Assembly: GCF_038396675.1 (NCBI RefSeq)
Contig: NC_088921.1
Span: 32,762,501 to 32,826,500, forward strand
DNA from: Hydra vulgaris
Lineage: Eukaryota > Cnidaria > Hydrozoa > Anthoathecata > Hydridae
Direction: 5' to 3'
Length of the DNA stretch: 64,000 nucleotides
The notes under the pieces were generated by a model that ran no database searches, had not been told where the DNA came from, and was given only the letters and a program-made list of their open reading frames with translations. Below are positions 11,088 to 23,795 of the stretch, piece by piece; the stretch's first letter is position 1; every line of letters starts with the position of its first letter. The position numbers and the translations under genes are program-made.

Positions 11088-13949
11088 TAACTATATTTAT
11101 TATTTAAAAATTTTATAGAAAACGGACTTTTTAGTTGTGTGTAATTTTTGACTATTATTTTGCTTCAGAAAATAAGCTTTTTAACCCTATTTAAAAAACA
11201 TTTTTCTCAATAATTGTTTTTTCCAAAGTTGAATTAATTTGTTGTTAAGATATTTATCGTTCTTAAACAAAATGAGTTTTTTGTACAGAGTGTTACTTGA
11301 GCTTAGATTCTACAATAGTTCCAATAATATATGATAAGACATAAATAATATTATATTATAATTTATTATAATTTATTAACTAGATTAAGATAATGATAAA
11401 AAAAAAACTTATCTCTTAAGCATCCGAAGTGTTTTGTTTTTTACATTTTTTCTATTAAAAAACCGCGTTTCATTTTCTGTAAACAAGAAGTCTATATATT
11501 ACGATCTTATCTAATGACTGTTAACAACTTGTCTTTAAAAACAACGTTTTTCGGAAATCGAGGTCAATGTTTTTCTGAGATAGAAGAAATAAAGGTACTC
11601 CAAGAATAACTTTACTTTGATGTTAATACATCAATATATTCTTTCTTTCTTTTTTTTTTTCAACGCATTAATTTGCATTTCTGCATAAAGTACCCTGGTT
11701 ATTGGTAAGTTTTTATCATTTTTTAAAAGTTTGTTAACTTTTCAAATATACGGTTACAGTTTGCGTTGTTATCAAATTAGCTTTTTTTTAATTAGATAAA
11801 CTTCTTCACGTTACTTTGTTAAATCAAGTTAATTTAAAAGTATAATGGTTGAAGTCAGTAATTGTTTCATGGAAACTGGTTTATTATATTGATTGATAAT
11901 AAATCTGAAATAAAAAATCCTATCTTCCTGCTAACATTTTATGCTTTAGAAATATTTATAAACATTTTATATACTCTTGATATATATTTGATTTATTTGT
12001 CTTCCGCATAAGTTATTCTTGCTTCACACTTTTTTAATCTTTTCTGGATAATTTGTTAGCTGCATTAGCCTTTCTAAACAAAAACATGTTTGTAACAGAA
12101 GCAAAAGCAAAAGGACAGAAATAACAGAAACCAACGCTGTACAAGAATCGGGCTTTATGAGTGTTCCCATCAAAATTAAGACACTCTAATGCATTTATTA
12201 AATATCTTATTAACATTTAATTTAAAAAGTTTGAAATAAAAGTTGTTTTTTGTAATTATTAATTATTATTATTTTTTAATTACTTTGCTGCCAAGTTTAT
12301 ATTTAAAAGAAGAAAATTTATATCATTTATTTTAAATTATTGGTTAACTAACCATAAAAAATGTTACAAGCTCATTGCCTGTGAAGTATGTTTGACGCTA
12401 TTACCTGGTTAATTTTTAACCCTGGTTCTAACCAAGCATCCGTAGTGCTCTTAAGGATCTTTTTTAAATCCATCAGTTTTAGTTTTCCTTAATTATTCCC
12501 GCTCCAAAAAAAAGCAATTTCACAAAGTCTTTTAAAATTCGAATACTAAATTTTATTAAAAAACTTTTTGACTATTTATTGTTATTAAAAGTTAATTATG
12601 CAAATTCTTGCCATTCATGATTTTTTTACTTGTAAAAATGTAGAAAACATAAATATGAAAAAAATATATTTTAAACAACTTTTAAACTTGGAGCTTTGGA
12701 ACTCAAAATAGATGTCTTTTGGTTTAGTTTATAAAAGGCATAACCATAAAAGAGTTTGTTTAGGATTATTGTTTGATTAGGGTTACGGTTAGGCTCGGTT
12801 TAGGATTACAGTTAGGTTTGTTAGTACCACTCAAAGTATAATCTGCTTGGTTGATTTACGTATAAAGTCTAGTCAAATAAATCCAAATAAATATATAAGC
12901 GTAAATGAATAAACATATAAAAAATCTCACTAAAAATTATCTTTTTTGTTTATGTGCAGAATAGTATCTAATATAAATGTGTTCACTTTCAATCACTCTT
13001 TAACAAACAAAACAAACTTAAGTATACTTAAGTGTATGATTCCGATAGCATATTTTTACATTGAATTTTTTTTAATTTATTTTGGAAATAAACACATCTA
13101 ATCGTTAGATAGAATACATATAGGCCACATATCTTAAATAGCATATAGCAACTAGCCGGACAAGGATAAACCACAATACATTTTTCATTAATTTCGATTT
13201 TAATTTCAATTTTATTACAGTTTCATATTTGCAAGATAATCAAATTGTTTTAAAAAGCTTATTGAAACATGAAGAAATATGACACAAGTTTTAAAATACA
13301 TCTTTATCTCAAGCAATAACTATCCAAATAAAAAAACTACTAGAAACAATATTATTAACTTATGTGCCTAAACTTAAATATTCGTCTGCAGATTTACCAT
13401 CAACTTACTGTTTTCAGGTTTTGTGTTTTAAATTATGGCAACAATAAAGACACAGCCCGTTACTACGAAACGTCAACAGTAGCTAGATTTAATTTATGAT
13501 CATATAATTAAATTTATTGGGAAATGACTGTTAAAAATGGTCAACCTGATTAAATGAGTGACATCAAGTGTTGTTAGTAATAACAATAAAAATAAAATAA
13601 ATAATAATAATCGAATGATTAATAAAAATGATGTAACTCAAACAGAAATCTGGTCAAAGGAGTGACGCTAGTGCTTAATAAAATTAATATTATGACTTAT
13701 TATAATAACGATAATAATAATAATAATAACTAGCTGTCTGGACCCGTATGAAACGGGCCATGGTAAGTCTGTTCAATACCAACCATTTTTAAATTTGTTT
13801 TTAATACGGCCTCTTTAATTTTAGAAAACGGTTGAAAAATATTTCATTTAAAAATCTTGGCTTTAAATTAGCGATTAATGTATGATACTTAAAACTTAGC
13901 ATCGTAAATTTCTAATAATAAACGGGGCGTATAGAAAGCATGTCATTTT
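11088..13949. other. AT-rich spacer with short telomere-like words
   Basis: No supported gene. Near 12776-12820 several TTAGG-type words (GATTAGGGTTACGGTTAGG) occur, too few and irregular to call telomeric repeat. A short frame at 12034-12216 on the minus strand has no recognisable motif. TAA-rich simple sequence lies near 13595-13732. Confidence 0.5.
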
Positions 13950-14128
13950 TTTACTCTTTTCTGCATACTTAAAGCTTATTAGTACCTTACACCGTTAATT
14001 ATTTCAAAAGGAAAAGTTTAAGTTTAATATCTATCTTTTTTACGAAAGAAAATTCTCTATTGCGTTAGATGCACGTGTTTACCTAATTGATTACATCAAA
14101 ACGTTAACAACAGAAGTGTTTCTAACGT
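13950..14128 (+). repeat. Dispersed direct repeat, copy B (partner 3957-4128)
   Basis: Same orientation and order of words as copy A, with a small insertion near 14030 (ATCTTTTTT). No coding content. Confidence 0.75.
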
Positions 14129-14492
14129 ATGACAAAACTTCGACCCTCACTCCTCTACATTTAATCGACAGGTGAAAAGAGTAACTTTAATTAAAAGTTA
14201 ACAAGATTTTAAATCAATAAAAGCTTTTGCCAAAATTATAAAATGCAAAACAAAAGTATATATTTACTTATATAAGTATATATATTTATTTACAATGAGC
14301 GAACCATCAACTGTTAAAAAAAAACAAAATAAATCTTTTAACAAAATTTATTTACAAACAAAACAAACAAAAACTCTTATTTAAAAAAAAAACAAAGTTT
14401 TTTTTTCTTTTTTCTTTTAAATTATACTATATACAATTGCAATATATATACAAAAATCAAAACAGAATATAAAAAAATATGTTAAAAAATAT

Positions 14493-14555
14493 TTAACGAC
14501 ATCTACAATAAGTAGATTAAAAAACTACAAAAATTCTAATTGTAGATGTTGTTAA
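14493..14555. repeat. Inverted repeat, 17-bp arms
   Basis: Arms at 14493-14509 and 14539-14555 (TTAACGACATCTACAAT against ATTGTAGATGTTGTTAA, one mismatch) enclose a 29-nt loop. Could be a MITE core; no TIR family recognised. Confidence 0.6.
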
Positions 14556-15069
14556 TTGTTTTGCCACCACTTTTTTTTGCCATCTAAAGGAGCCGCTTCT
14601 ACGAAATAAGGAGGGGTTGTCTTCTTTCCTACTTTAGTTCGACACTCTTTATAACCTAAAAATATGCGGGCCCTTATTCGTTTTTATGATAAATAAAGCG
14701 TTGCAAGATAACTCTAAAATGGAAAAGCAACTATAATATGTAATATAAAAGGAGTATTAAACACTGCAGTCACCTGTTGCTGTTATTACTGATAATGACA
14801 GGATTGGTTCTCCGGCTGTGTCAACCTTTAGAACAAAATTGCATTAACAGTAAAGACTGAATTTGTAATGTTACCAGAAAACACAATTGTTTTATTTTAT
14901 TTTATTTTTACCTCAAATGTAAATTCCAGTTTTTTTCCCAGATTCTCTTTAAGTGTTGGCTTATGATAAATAAAGTAAATTTCAAATCATGAATCACTTA
15001 CCAAATTTAAACCATGTTTCAACAGTAAAAAGACAAAAAAAAAAAAAAAGAACTAAAAAGATGCAAAAA

Positions 15070-15146
15070 TATATATAACAACAAAGAGTATAACACATCA
15101 TAACTTGTATATATAACAACAAAGAGTATAACACATCATAACTTGT
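15070..15146. repeat. 38-bp tandem duplication
   Basis: A 38-bp unit containing AACAACAAAGAGTATAACAC occurs twice in a row with no visible difference, indicating a recent duplication. Confidence 0.85.
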
Positions 15147-15788
15147 ATGAAATCTTCTAAATGATGATCTGGTTAATAAAAATTTTTTAACTTCAAAAAC
15201 ACTTTAATGCAAAAATGTTTAAAATATTTTCATATATAAAAACACTGTAATGCAACGCAAGAAATAAATATAAATTTATCAAAAGTTATACACTGAATAA
15301 AAAATGAGAAATGAGGAAGTGCGCTCTTAAAGACAAAAGTTTATGGGCTGTGCACAAACCATCATTCGAGTTTTAATGCAGACAATTACACCATGTATAT
15401 ATATGTGTATATAAATGTGGCTTTTTAAGGTTGTAATAACACGGATACATAAATGTGCAATGCTTTAAAAAGTTGTATTGAACTGATAAAAACCTATGTA
15501 TCATTTAACAAAATGCTGAAAATTTTTGTTTTTATTTAATGTTGATTTTTATATATGAAATCAAAATATAAAAAAAACTTAATATAAAATACATGATCCT
15601 TCTATTAAAAACATTAAAAAAATAGAATTTAATAAAATTTATATTGATAATTTTACTCATGTGCTTTTCTAACATTTAAAATATTTATTGATAAAAAAAG
15701 TAAGACTTACGAGAAATGTTTATAGGGTTAAGTATATATTATAATAAGTAAAACCAAAATTACACTTTAATAAAACGAAACTTGATGT

Positions 15789-15989
<201 letters not shown>

Positions 15990-15995
15990 GAGAGC

Positions 15996-16229
15996 GGGGT
16001 TGGTTGTCACACATTTTACATTTTAGGCTGCTCAGCTTTTAATTTTCATCCAATCAATGCCAAACTTTGCACAAAGCTAGTTTAACTATTTCCAGTAACT
16101 ATTATAATATTTTTATGACATTGAGTGAAATATTTATTGCTGTAAAATCATTTTTCAAAGACCACTTCTGTGTGACAACTAGCCCCGCTCACGGGGTAGG
16201 TTGTCACATGGTGCGGGGTTGATTGTCAC
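15996..16229. repeat. Left subterminal motif cluster (4 copies)
   Basis: GGGGTTGGTTGTCAC at 15996-16010; complement form GTGACAACTAGCCCC at 16172-16186; GGGGTAGGTTGTCAC at 16193-16207; GGGGTTGATTGTCAC at 16215-16229. Iterated subterminal motifs are typical transposase-binding sites in several DNA-transposon families; binding here is inferred. Confidence 0.85.
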
Positions 16230-16407
16230 ATTTGGATTTTGACAAGTTTAGATAAGAATTTAATGTAAAACGAGTACAAATTAATTTCGTTTATGTTTTA
16301 CTAAGAAAAATAAAAATAAAATACTATAAACTGAAATATATATATTTTAAATATAATACATTTAACAAATTTAGTTTATCACTATAAATGTTTTTAAATT
16401 TGGTTTT

Positions 16408-16680
16408 TTAAAAATTATTGGATAAAGAACACAATTCACAAATAAACTGTTGTAAGCCTGGTGTGCATTCTTCATGAGCCCATTTTTGGCAAACCTGACA
16501 TTGAATCCACTGTTCTCTTGATCTGCTGTTAGAAAATGATTCAAAACAATAGATGCATAGATACTCTTCATCTTCAGATGAATTTAAGACTATAGAAAGT
16601 TTTTTCATAGCAAGATTTGCTTTTATTAATTCTTTTTTACTTCCATTCGTAAATGATTTACAATTCCTAATAAAATTTTT
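16408..16680 (-). CDS. PHD-like Cys/His module, probable C-terminal part of the pogo-type transposase
   Basis: The minus-strand frame entering near 16671 reads ...GSKKELIKANLAMKKL and runs to a stop at 16408. It contains a zinc-binding pattern: CIYC, about 12 residues, WIQCQVCQKWAHEEC, then FICELC. This spacing fits a PHD/treble-clef finger (family knowledge). It lies directly downstream of the transposase stop in another frame. Either a short intron ending at the AG before GAATTGTAAATC (about 16671), or an indel, separates it from the main frame. The decayed sister at 6240-6380 carries the same tail (SEDEN..., WIKCCECSSWAREEC), so the module belongs to this transposase family. The exact junction is not resolved. 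Confidence 0.65.
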   Translation of the reverse strand, partial: KNFIRNCKSFTNGSKKELIKANLAMKKLSIVLNSSEDEEYLCIYCFESFSNSRSREQWIQCQVCQKWAHEECTPGLQQFICELCSLSNNF

Positions 16681-16684
16681 TTAA

Positions 16685-18301
16685 TTAGTTTTCTTCTTTT
16701 TTTGCAAGCCATGCTTTGACAGGCGTGTTAGTAAGAATCATAGTTGACCGCTTTTTCCTACCTCTTTTTGATGCTAACCTCGGGCCTGCTTTAGGCAGAG
16801 GCCTAATACTCTCAGGTGGTATGATTGAATTGTTAAAACCTAATGTAGTGATTGGGTTCTGATTAGAGGTTTTATTTGATACAACTGGATCTTCTATTGT
16901 TATGTCTACCTGATTATCTGGTATCTGAATAGATTCTTTAAATCTTTTATTTGCTGGTTCTGGTTGCATTGAATAAGATTCACAGTCTTTTTTATTTGAA
17001 TCAGCCTGTGAACAAGGTGGGTCAGGGCGATCAGTTACATAGTTAGGACAGTAATCAATTTCAGTAAAAATATCAGGATTTAACGGGTAAATACCTGTTG
17101 CAGCAAAACCAATTAAAATATTGTGGGGAGATACAGCCTTTGGAAATGCAATGTTTACTATTTTTGGAATATCATATATTGTAACAGTTTTTCCAGGATT
17201 CATTACTAACCATGATGTCATAGCAGTATTTATATAGTTTTTGAGAGGACCATAAACTGCCTTATCCAAGGGCTGCAACTTATGTGTGAAATGTGGTGGG
17301 AAGGTAAGCATTACTATTCCATTATTTTTTGCCAAATCTAATCCTTCAATACTAAGATGGGTTTCGTGATTGTCAAGCAACAATAAACAAGGCTTTTCTT
17401 TAGTACGTTTTGTATTGCCTACAAAATGTTTTAGATATTTCACAAAGTTTTCTTCTTTCATCCAACCACTTGGATTTGCATCTCCTGCACTTCCTGTTGG
17501 TGCACTGATTAGGAAATGATCTTTAAAGTTTTTACGAGGAAAAATAAAAGAAGGTGGAATGCTATTTCCAATAGCATTTATTGTGCATGCTAATGTTACA
17601 AGAGTTCCTCTTTCAGCTGACGTGATAGCTCCTACTTGTTTTAATCCTTTTTTCGCAATAACCTTTTTAGGTTGCTGTACAGTAGTTACAGCAGTTTCGT
17701 CCATGTTCCAAATGTCATTTGGTGAGAACGAGTATTTTTGCATACAGTACTGCAAATTGCTAAAAAATGATGCAATATTCTGCTTATTGAAACTCGTCGC
17801 TCGACTTAAACTAGTAGCTTCAGGTTGCCTAATGGAAATATTTGAATGGCGCTTTATAAATCCTGTAAACCAATCCTTACCAGCTTGTTCCTTTACAACC
17901 CAAGAATTGGGAACCTTCATATTATTTTTAATTGCTAGCTGGAAAGCAAGTTTTTTTACTTCGGTAGGAGTTAAACCAAAATATATATCTGCTGCTCGCA
18001 ACAGGTAGGTGACCAGTTCTTTTTCTACTTTTTCTGGCAATATCAATTGACTTTTGTATCCTATAACATTCAGGGAGGTGGGGTTTTCATTTTTGTCAAT
18101 TAGATCTGCTATAGAACCATGTGATGGGTTAGTAATAATAATTTTTTAACAATAACGTGCTAATGTTCTGTAATTAATGCCATGGTTTTTTGCTGCTGAT
18201 CTAATAGAAATGTTATTAATCTTTACATCTTTAACAGCACACATTATGACATCTCCAGAAGTATAACCTCTATTAGTTTTTCTTTTAAAATTTCGTACCA
18301 T
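16685..18301 (-). pseudogene. Pogo-type DDE_1 transposase, one in-frame stop
   Basis: One minus-strand frame starts at ATG 18301 ([20 protein letters not shown]) and runs 538 codons to the stop at 16685, broken only by TAA at 18146-18148. Domains in order: a pipsqueak HTH (residues about 1-51, [19 protein letters not shown]); a CENP-B-like HTH (SDIYFGLTP-type segment AADIYFGLTPTEVKKLAFQL, then GKDWFTGFIKRHSNI); and a DDE_1 core with DIWNMDETAV, LLLLDNHETH and HKLQPLDKAVYGPLK. That gives catalytic Asp, Asp, Asp with 35 residues between the last two. The basic tail RGRKKRS is followed by TNTPVKAW. It would transpose at TA sites. All three acidic residues are present, so one base change plus resolution of the C-terminal junction separates it from an open frame. 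Confidence 0.9.
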
Positions 18302-18356
18302 GTTTATTACTAAGCAAAGAAAAATATTTGCAAATAATGTAAACAAAACATTAAAA

Positions 18357-18485
<129 letters not shown>

Positions 18486-18524
18486 ACTAAATATAAACAA
18501 TGCACAAACAAAACAAAAGACAGT

Positions 18525-18563
18525 TTTACAAACTAAACAACAGCTAGTTGTTTAGTTTGTAAA
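18525..18563. repeat. Perfect hairpin, 17-bp stem
   Basis: TTTACAAACTAAACAAC (18525-18541) pairs with GTTGTTTAGTTTGTAAA (18547-18563) around AGCTA. It is inside the pogo-type element, upstream of its transposase. Confidence 0.8.
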
Positions 18564-18815
18564 CAAAACAATAAACAGTTGAACTTCTGTAATCCTTTTT
18601 CTATAATTATACTAAACATTGGATCGCAATCTAAAGTTATGCACGTTGAAATAAAAATAATTTAGATTACAGATATTTAGTTAAACAAATATAAGACTTT
18701 GACTTTAGATTTTTAAATAATATCTTAAACATTAAAATAATGCGGACAAATAAATAAAGCCACTAAATAATCTGCAAGCGGCGTTTAATTTGCAGCGCAT
18801 GGAGTCGAGGCAATT

Positions 18816-19213
18816 GTGACAACCATCCCCATATATTTTGTGACAAGCAACCCCTTCTGAGTAAGTTGCTGGAAACCTGTACATTTACCTAAAAGCGTGA
18901 GAATTTCATGATAATTTTTTATAAATTAAGTTACTCAAATGAATAAAGTACTTTATAAATCTACATTCAAAACACAATAAAATAATTTTCGTTTGGTAAA
19001 AGAAAATTTCTGAGTAGGCGAAATTTAACTTTTTCATATCAAAAACCTATAAAAACGAATAACTTTTCTTCTACACGCTAAAAAAAGATGAAAATTACTG
19101 TAAAAATATTTTTTTTATATAACATTTCCATTGTATGATTTGAAATTTCTATATCTTATTTACATTTCCTGTAATAAACTTTGTGACAACCAACCCGCGT
19201 GACAACCTACCCC
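18816..19213. repeat. Right subterminal motif cluster (4 copies)
   Basis: Inverted motif copies: GTGACAACCATCCCC 18816-18830, GTGACAAGCAACCCC 18840-18854, GTGACAACCAACCCG 19183-19197, GTGACAACCTACCCC 19199-19213. Same number as on the left, all pointing inward. Confidence 0.85.
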
Positions 19214-19865
19214 GCTCTCCCCTATATATATATATTTATTTATACTTTAAGAATAAAGCAAAAATATCTTAACTTATGGAGCTAAGATAAGGGATCTTAG
19301 CTGCATAAGTTAGTTACGGTGAGAAACATTAGAATCGTGATTTAACTAAAAATAGAAATAAAGACTCAGATAAAATTTAAAAAGTCACGAATAAAATACG
19401 TAATAAAAAAAAATCGATAAACCGATGACGCCTCTATTTAAATAAATTTTAATATTAAAATTGAATCTATAAATAACAACAAATCTTTTGTAATAAGTAT
19501 AAAATTTTTATATCACCAAAAAAAATTAAAAATTTTTTATATGCAAATATAATAAAAATGTTTAGAAAATTATAACACAGTTAAAATGTAACTAGGCAGC
19601 TTATTGTTATTATTATCTTCATATCTAAACAGAAAAATACGAACTGCAATTTAACGACAACTTAGCATTTAATCAAACGTTCATTATTTTAAAATATATG
19701 TATAACTTCATAACATTTGTATAACTTCATAACTTTATTATAACTATAATTATAACTGTATAACTTCATAACATTTAAATAAATACAAACTGTTATACTA
19801 AGAGTACAGATAAACTATAAATTAATTAAAAGCTACAACTTGTGAATAGTTGTGGCACGAAAAAT

Positions 19866-20060
19866 GGAGCAGCCGTGGCGCAGTGGTTGCGCACTTGCCT
19901 AAGAACCAAAGGATCCGCGGTTCAAACCCTACCTTTGGGCAAGTTTTGCGACATCGGTTTAGAAGGAGGCATAAACTTGCAATTGAATGCTCATCCGCGG
20001 TGTTCTGTGATAAGATCGTGAGGACTTCTTGGGGCACCTAAATAAAACAAAAAAAAATAA
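19866..20060 (+). mobile_element. tRNA-derived SINE, full-length-looking copy
   Basis: A tRNA-like head with an A-box (TGGCGCAGTGG, 19876-19886) and a B-box (GGTTCAAACCC, 19919-19929) is followed by a unique body with CATCGGTTTAGAAGGAGGC. The 3' part reads AGGACTTCTTGGGGCACC and ends in an A-rich tail. The copy at 28060-28248 matches head, body and tail in the opposite orientation, defining one family. Short frames here are not genes. Such elements use LINE machinery; the partner LINE is not identified. Confidence 0.88.
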
Positions 20061-21033
20061 AAAGAATACAAATTAATAATTGTTATTCAGTTTTAAATAT
20101 TTCAAACAAAAAAATTTGTTGAAATAGAAGCGAAAAAAAAAGCGTATGTAAATATTGTTAAGATTATTGTTTTTAAAAGTAAAATAAATTTTTTAAACCT
20201 AACATGTAATACTTCAAACATTACCACCAGACATCACTTACTCTTTCTTGCCATTAACTTGGCTTTAATGGCTGCCGTAAGTCTCATGTCAAACACTCAC
20301 GAATGAGTAACGGGAGCAGTAGATTGAATATTAAAATATAGGGTTACAGTAATAAATAGGAAACCGTATTAAAACTTGGTAACTTATCTGTTTATACAAA
20401 AAGTTTCCATTAGTTTACTGTTCAGTTCAAGTGATCTCATAAAAGTTAAAGGATAAAAGTTATCATTCACTAATAACCTACGGTTTTTCATTACTTTCCT
20501 GAAAATCAAATTTTCTCTTTTTTTAGTTTTTTGTTTTCTTCCAGACCCTGACTTTTTAAGAAACAAATTTTTCCAGAAAGTCAAGGTAACTTAGATAAAT
20601 TACCACACTTAGCTCTGAATTTATCACCACCAATTTCTTTGAAAATATTGCGCTAAAACCGATCGGCAGAATGCAATTGAATAATTTTACTGTTTAATAA
20701 TCAAGTCTGAAAAACTTTTTCTTTTTTGTTTGTTAATGGTGAATAATAGTTGAATTTAGGTAAAATCATATTTAAAGGTTGTCGAGACATTCTATAACTC
20801 GAACTTTAGAAACAATTCGAGCTACCAAAAGTGTTCTTAGTTCTTTGGATGTGTGAGTTATTGAATGTCTCGATATTCAAGTTATCGAGAGTGTACTATA
20901 TCATTTTTTTAATATAAGCTAACTTTAACCTCTTATGCCATTTAAACTAAATTTCTACAATGCGATAATTTGTTTTATTATATAAGCAATAATAATAACA
21001 AAAAATAAATACATAACGCGGAAATTTTAAAGA
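20061..21033. other. AT-rich spacer with a possible decayed MITE near 20770-20895
   Basis: Near 20780-20895 TCGAGACATTCTATAACTCGA and, inverted, TCGATATTCAAGTTATCGAGA suggest a decayed small DNA element whose ends (CTCTCGATAAC) resemble pogo/Tigger-like MITEs. Otherwise no supported feature. Confidence 0.35.
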
Positions 21034-21122
21034 GACCAAGGTTTTGTTACCAAGATCTTGTCACCAAGGTCTTGTCACCAAGGTCTTGTCACCAAGGTCT
21101 TGTCACCAAGGTCTTGTCACCG
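21034..21122. repeat. 14-bp minisatellite, about six units
   Basis: GTCACCAAGGTCTT repeats at 14-bp spacing. The first units vary (GTTACCAAGATCTT) and the later ones are identical. Confidence 0.9.
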
Positions 21123-21950
<828 letters not shown>

Positions 21951-23219
21951 GACATACACCAGAAAAAATCTGCACGGACGTTTTAAAGGATATTTATTTA
22001 AATATTGTATTTCGATATCGAATGTTAAATATATTTTGAAAGTACATATGTTAATATTCTTGAAATTCACTTAAGAAAGTTTGTGAAGTTTTGTACGTGA
22101 GAACGCACACCCTTTGCGTTTTACACTCAACATCAGCTTTTGCACATCTTTGGCTGGACTTTCTTGGTAGCTTTAATCCATTTATTTTTGAAGTCTTTAA
22201 TGTTTTTGGCTTCTTTTACATTGAACCTTAATTTTCTTTTGACAAGAGCCCAATATCTTTTGATAGGGTGTAGTTCGGGACAATATGCTGGATAGCCGTG
22301 TTTTTCTACGAAATCTACTTTATGTTCTTTAAGCCAGTTTAAATTTGTCCCAGAATAGTAACATGATGCTAAATCGGGCCAAAATAATGGGTTACCCGTG
22401 TGTATACTTAAAAATGGCAAAAGGCGTTTCTTGAGGCATTCTTTTATGTATATTTTAGTGTTAATTGTTCCCGTAGTCACAAAAACAAGAGCTTCGTTCA
22501 CCACATTCACAAATTGCTTGTCAAACTAAGAACTTTTTAGCAAATTTTTGCATTCCAATGCATTTATAATTGGAATTCAGTTTCTTGCAATTAATTTCTG
22601 AATAATGTTGTTGTCCTGATAGAGATCGGAAATATGCAGCACAATAAGTTTCATCGTCAATAATCAAGCAAGATTTTTTGGCACGTAATTTTTTATAGAG
22701 CAGCTTTGAACAATGAGTTGCGACATTTTCTTGCTTTTCTTCACGACGAGGAACTTTTTTCTTTTTATAAGATTTATAGCCACAATTTCTCCTCACTCTT
22801 TGTATAGTGGAAGCACTTGTCTTAAATTTATTCGCTAAAGTTCGAACAGAAATATCTGGTTTTATGTCATCTTTCACTTTTTAACCAAGATCTCGTCTAA
22901 CAAAACATTTACTTCCTTTTTCTGATTTCCTTTTGATTGTACCAGTTTCCTTAATTCATTTCACAACGCTCTGCACTGTTCTCAAAGCAATCTGCAACTC
23001 TTTCGAAATTGTTTTGTTTGATACACCAGGATATTTAACAAGAAAATGCAAAATTTTGTCCTGCTTCTTATCTTGATTTGATGACATTTCAATTAAAACT
23101 AATTGTTTTGATAGAAGAGTTGTTTAAATTTTGAATAACACAAATACAAATACAAAATGATGCACGGTTTCCGTAAACACTACATCAGAACACGCGCAGA
23201 TTTTTTCTGATACATGTCT
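21951..23219 (-). mobile_element. Tc1/mariner-superfamily (DD37E) transposon, decayed
   Basis: The left end reads GACATACACCAGAAAAAATC. The complement of the right end reads GACATGTATCAGAAAAAATC and continues in parallel (TGCxCG). These are imperfect TIRs of about 28 bp. TA-rich sequence borders both sides, consistent with TA insertion; the exact outer base is uncertain by one. The coding strand is minus. Confidence 0.85.
22133..23087 (-). pseudogene. DD37E transposase, stops, frameshift and altered catalytic residue
   Basis: The ATG at 23087 opens MSSNQDKKQDKILHFLVKYP, a Tc1-type HTH region (SNKTISKELQIALRTVQSVV), with in-frame TGA and TAA before 22877. A second HTH (SVRTLANKFKTSASTIQRVR) and the first catalytic Asp (CLIIDDETYC) follow, then TGA at 22521-22523 and a frameshift near 22490-22500. 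The rest (FVTTGTINTKIYIKECLKKR, LFWPDLASCYYS) holds the second Asp. The third motif reads CPELHPIKRYWALVKRKL; 37 residues after the second Asp there is Lys where the family has Glu. This copy has therefore lost a catalytic residue as well as its frame. It is related to the copy at 30010-31039 (shared KECLKKRLLPF/NECLEKRLLPF and FWPDL). Confidence 0.88.
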
Positions 23220-23395
23220 TATATATATATTAGAGATAAGAAGGATTTATTATTGTTTTTTTTTTTATGGTTGAGATAATTACATTATACTAAAGTATAG
23301 TCCTTGAAGATAAAATTTTATTTAATTTTTTTTTGTATTTTGTTTAATTATTTTTATGTTGTTGTGAGTTTTTTTGAGTTCCATTAAAAAAAGCT

Positions 23396-23401
<6 letters not shown>

Positions 23402-23433
<32 letters not shown>
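23402..23433. repeat. (TA)n, left flank of MITE
   Basis: Short TA tract running into the MITE at 23434. Confidence 0.9.

Positions 23434-23795
<362 letters not shown>

Noticed and set aside
12776..12830. Interstitial telomeric repeat
   Set aside because: Only a few irregular TTAGG-like words; no tandem TTAGGG array.
17559..18008. 149-codon plus-strand frame
   Set aside because: Antisense shadow of the pogo-type transposase, which carries the family motifs on the minus strand.
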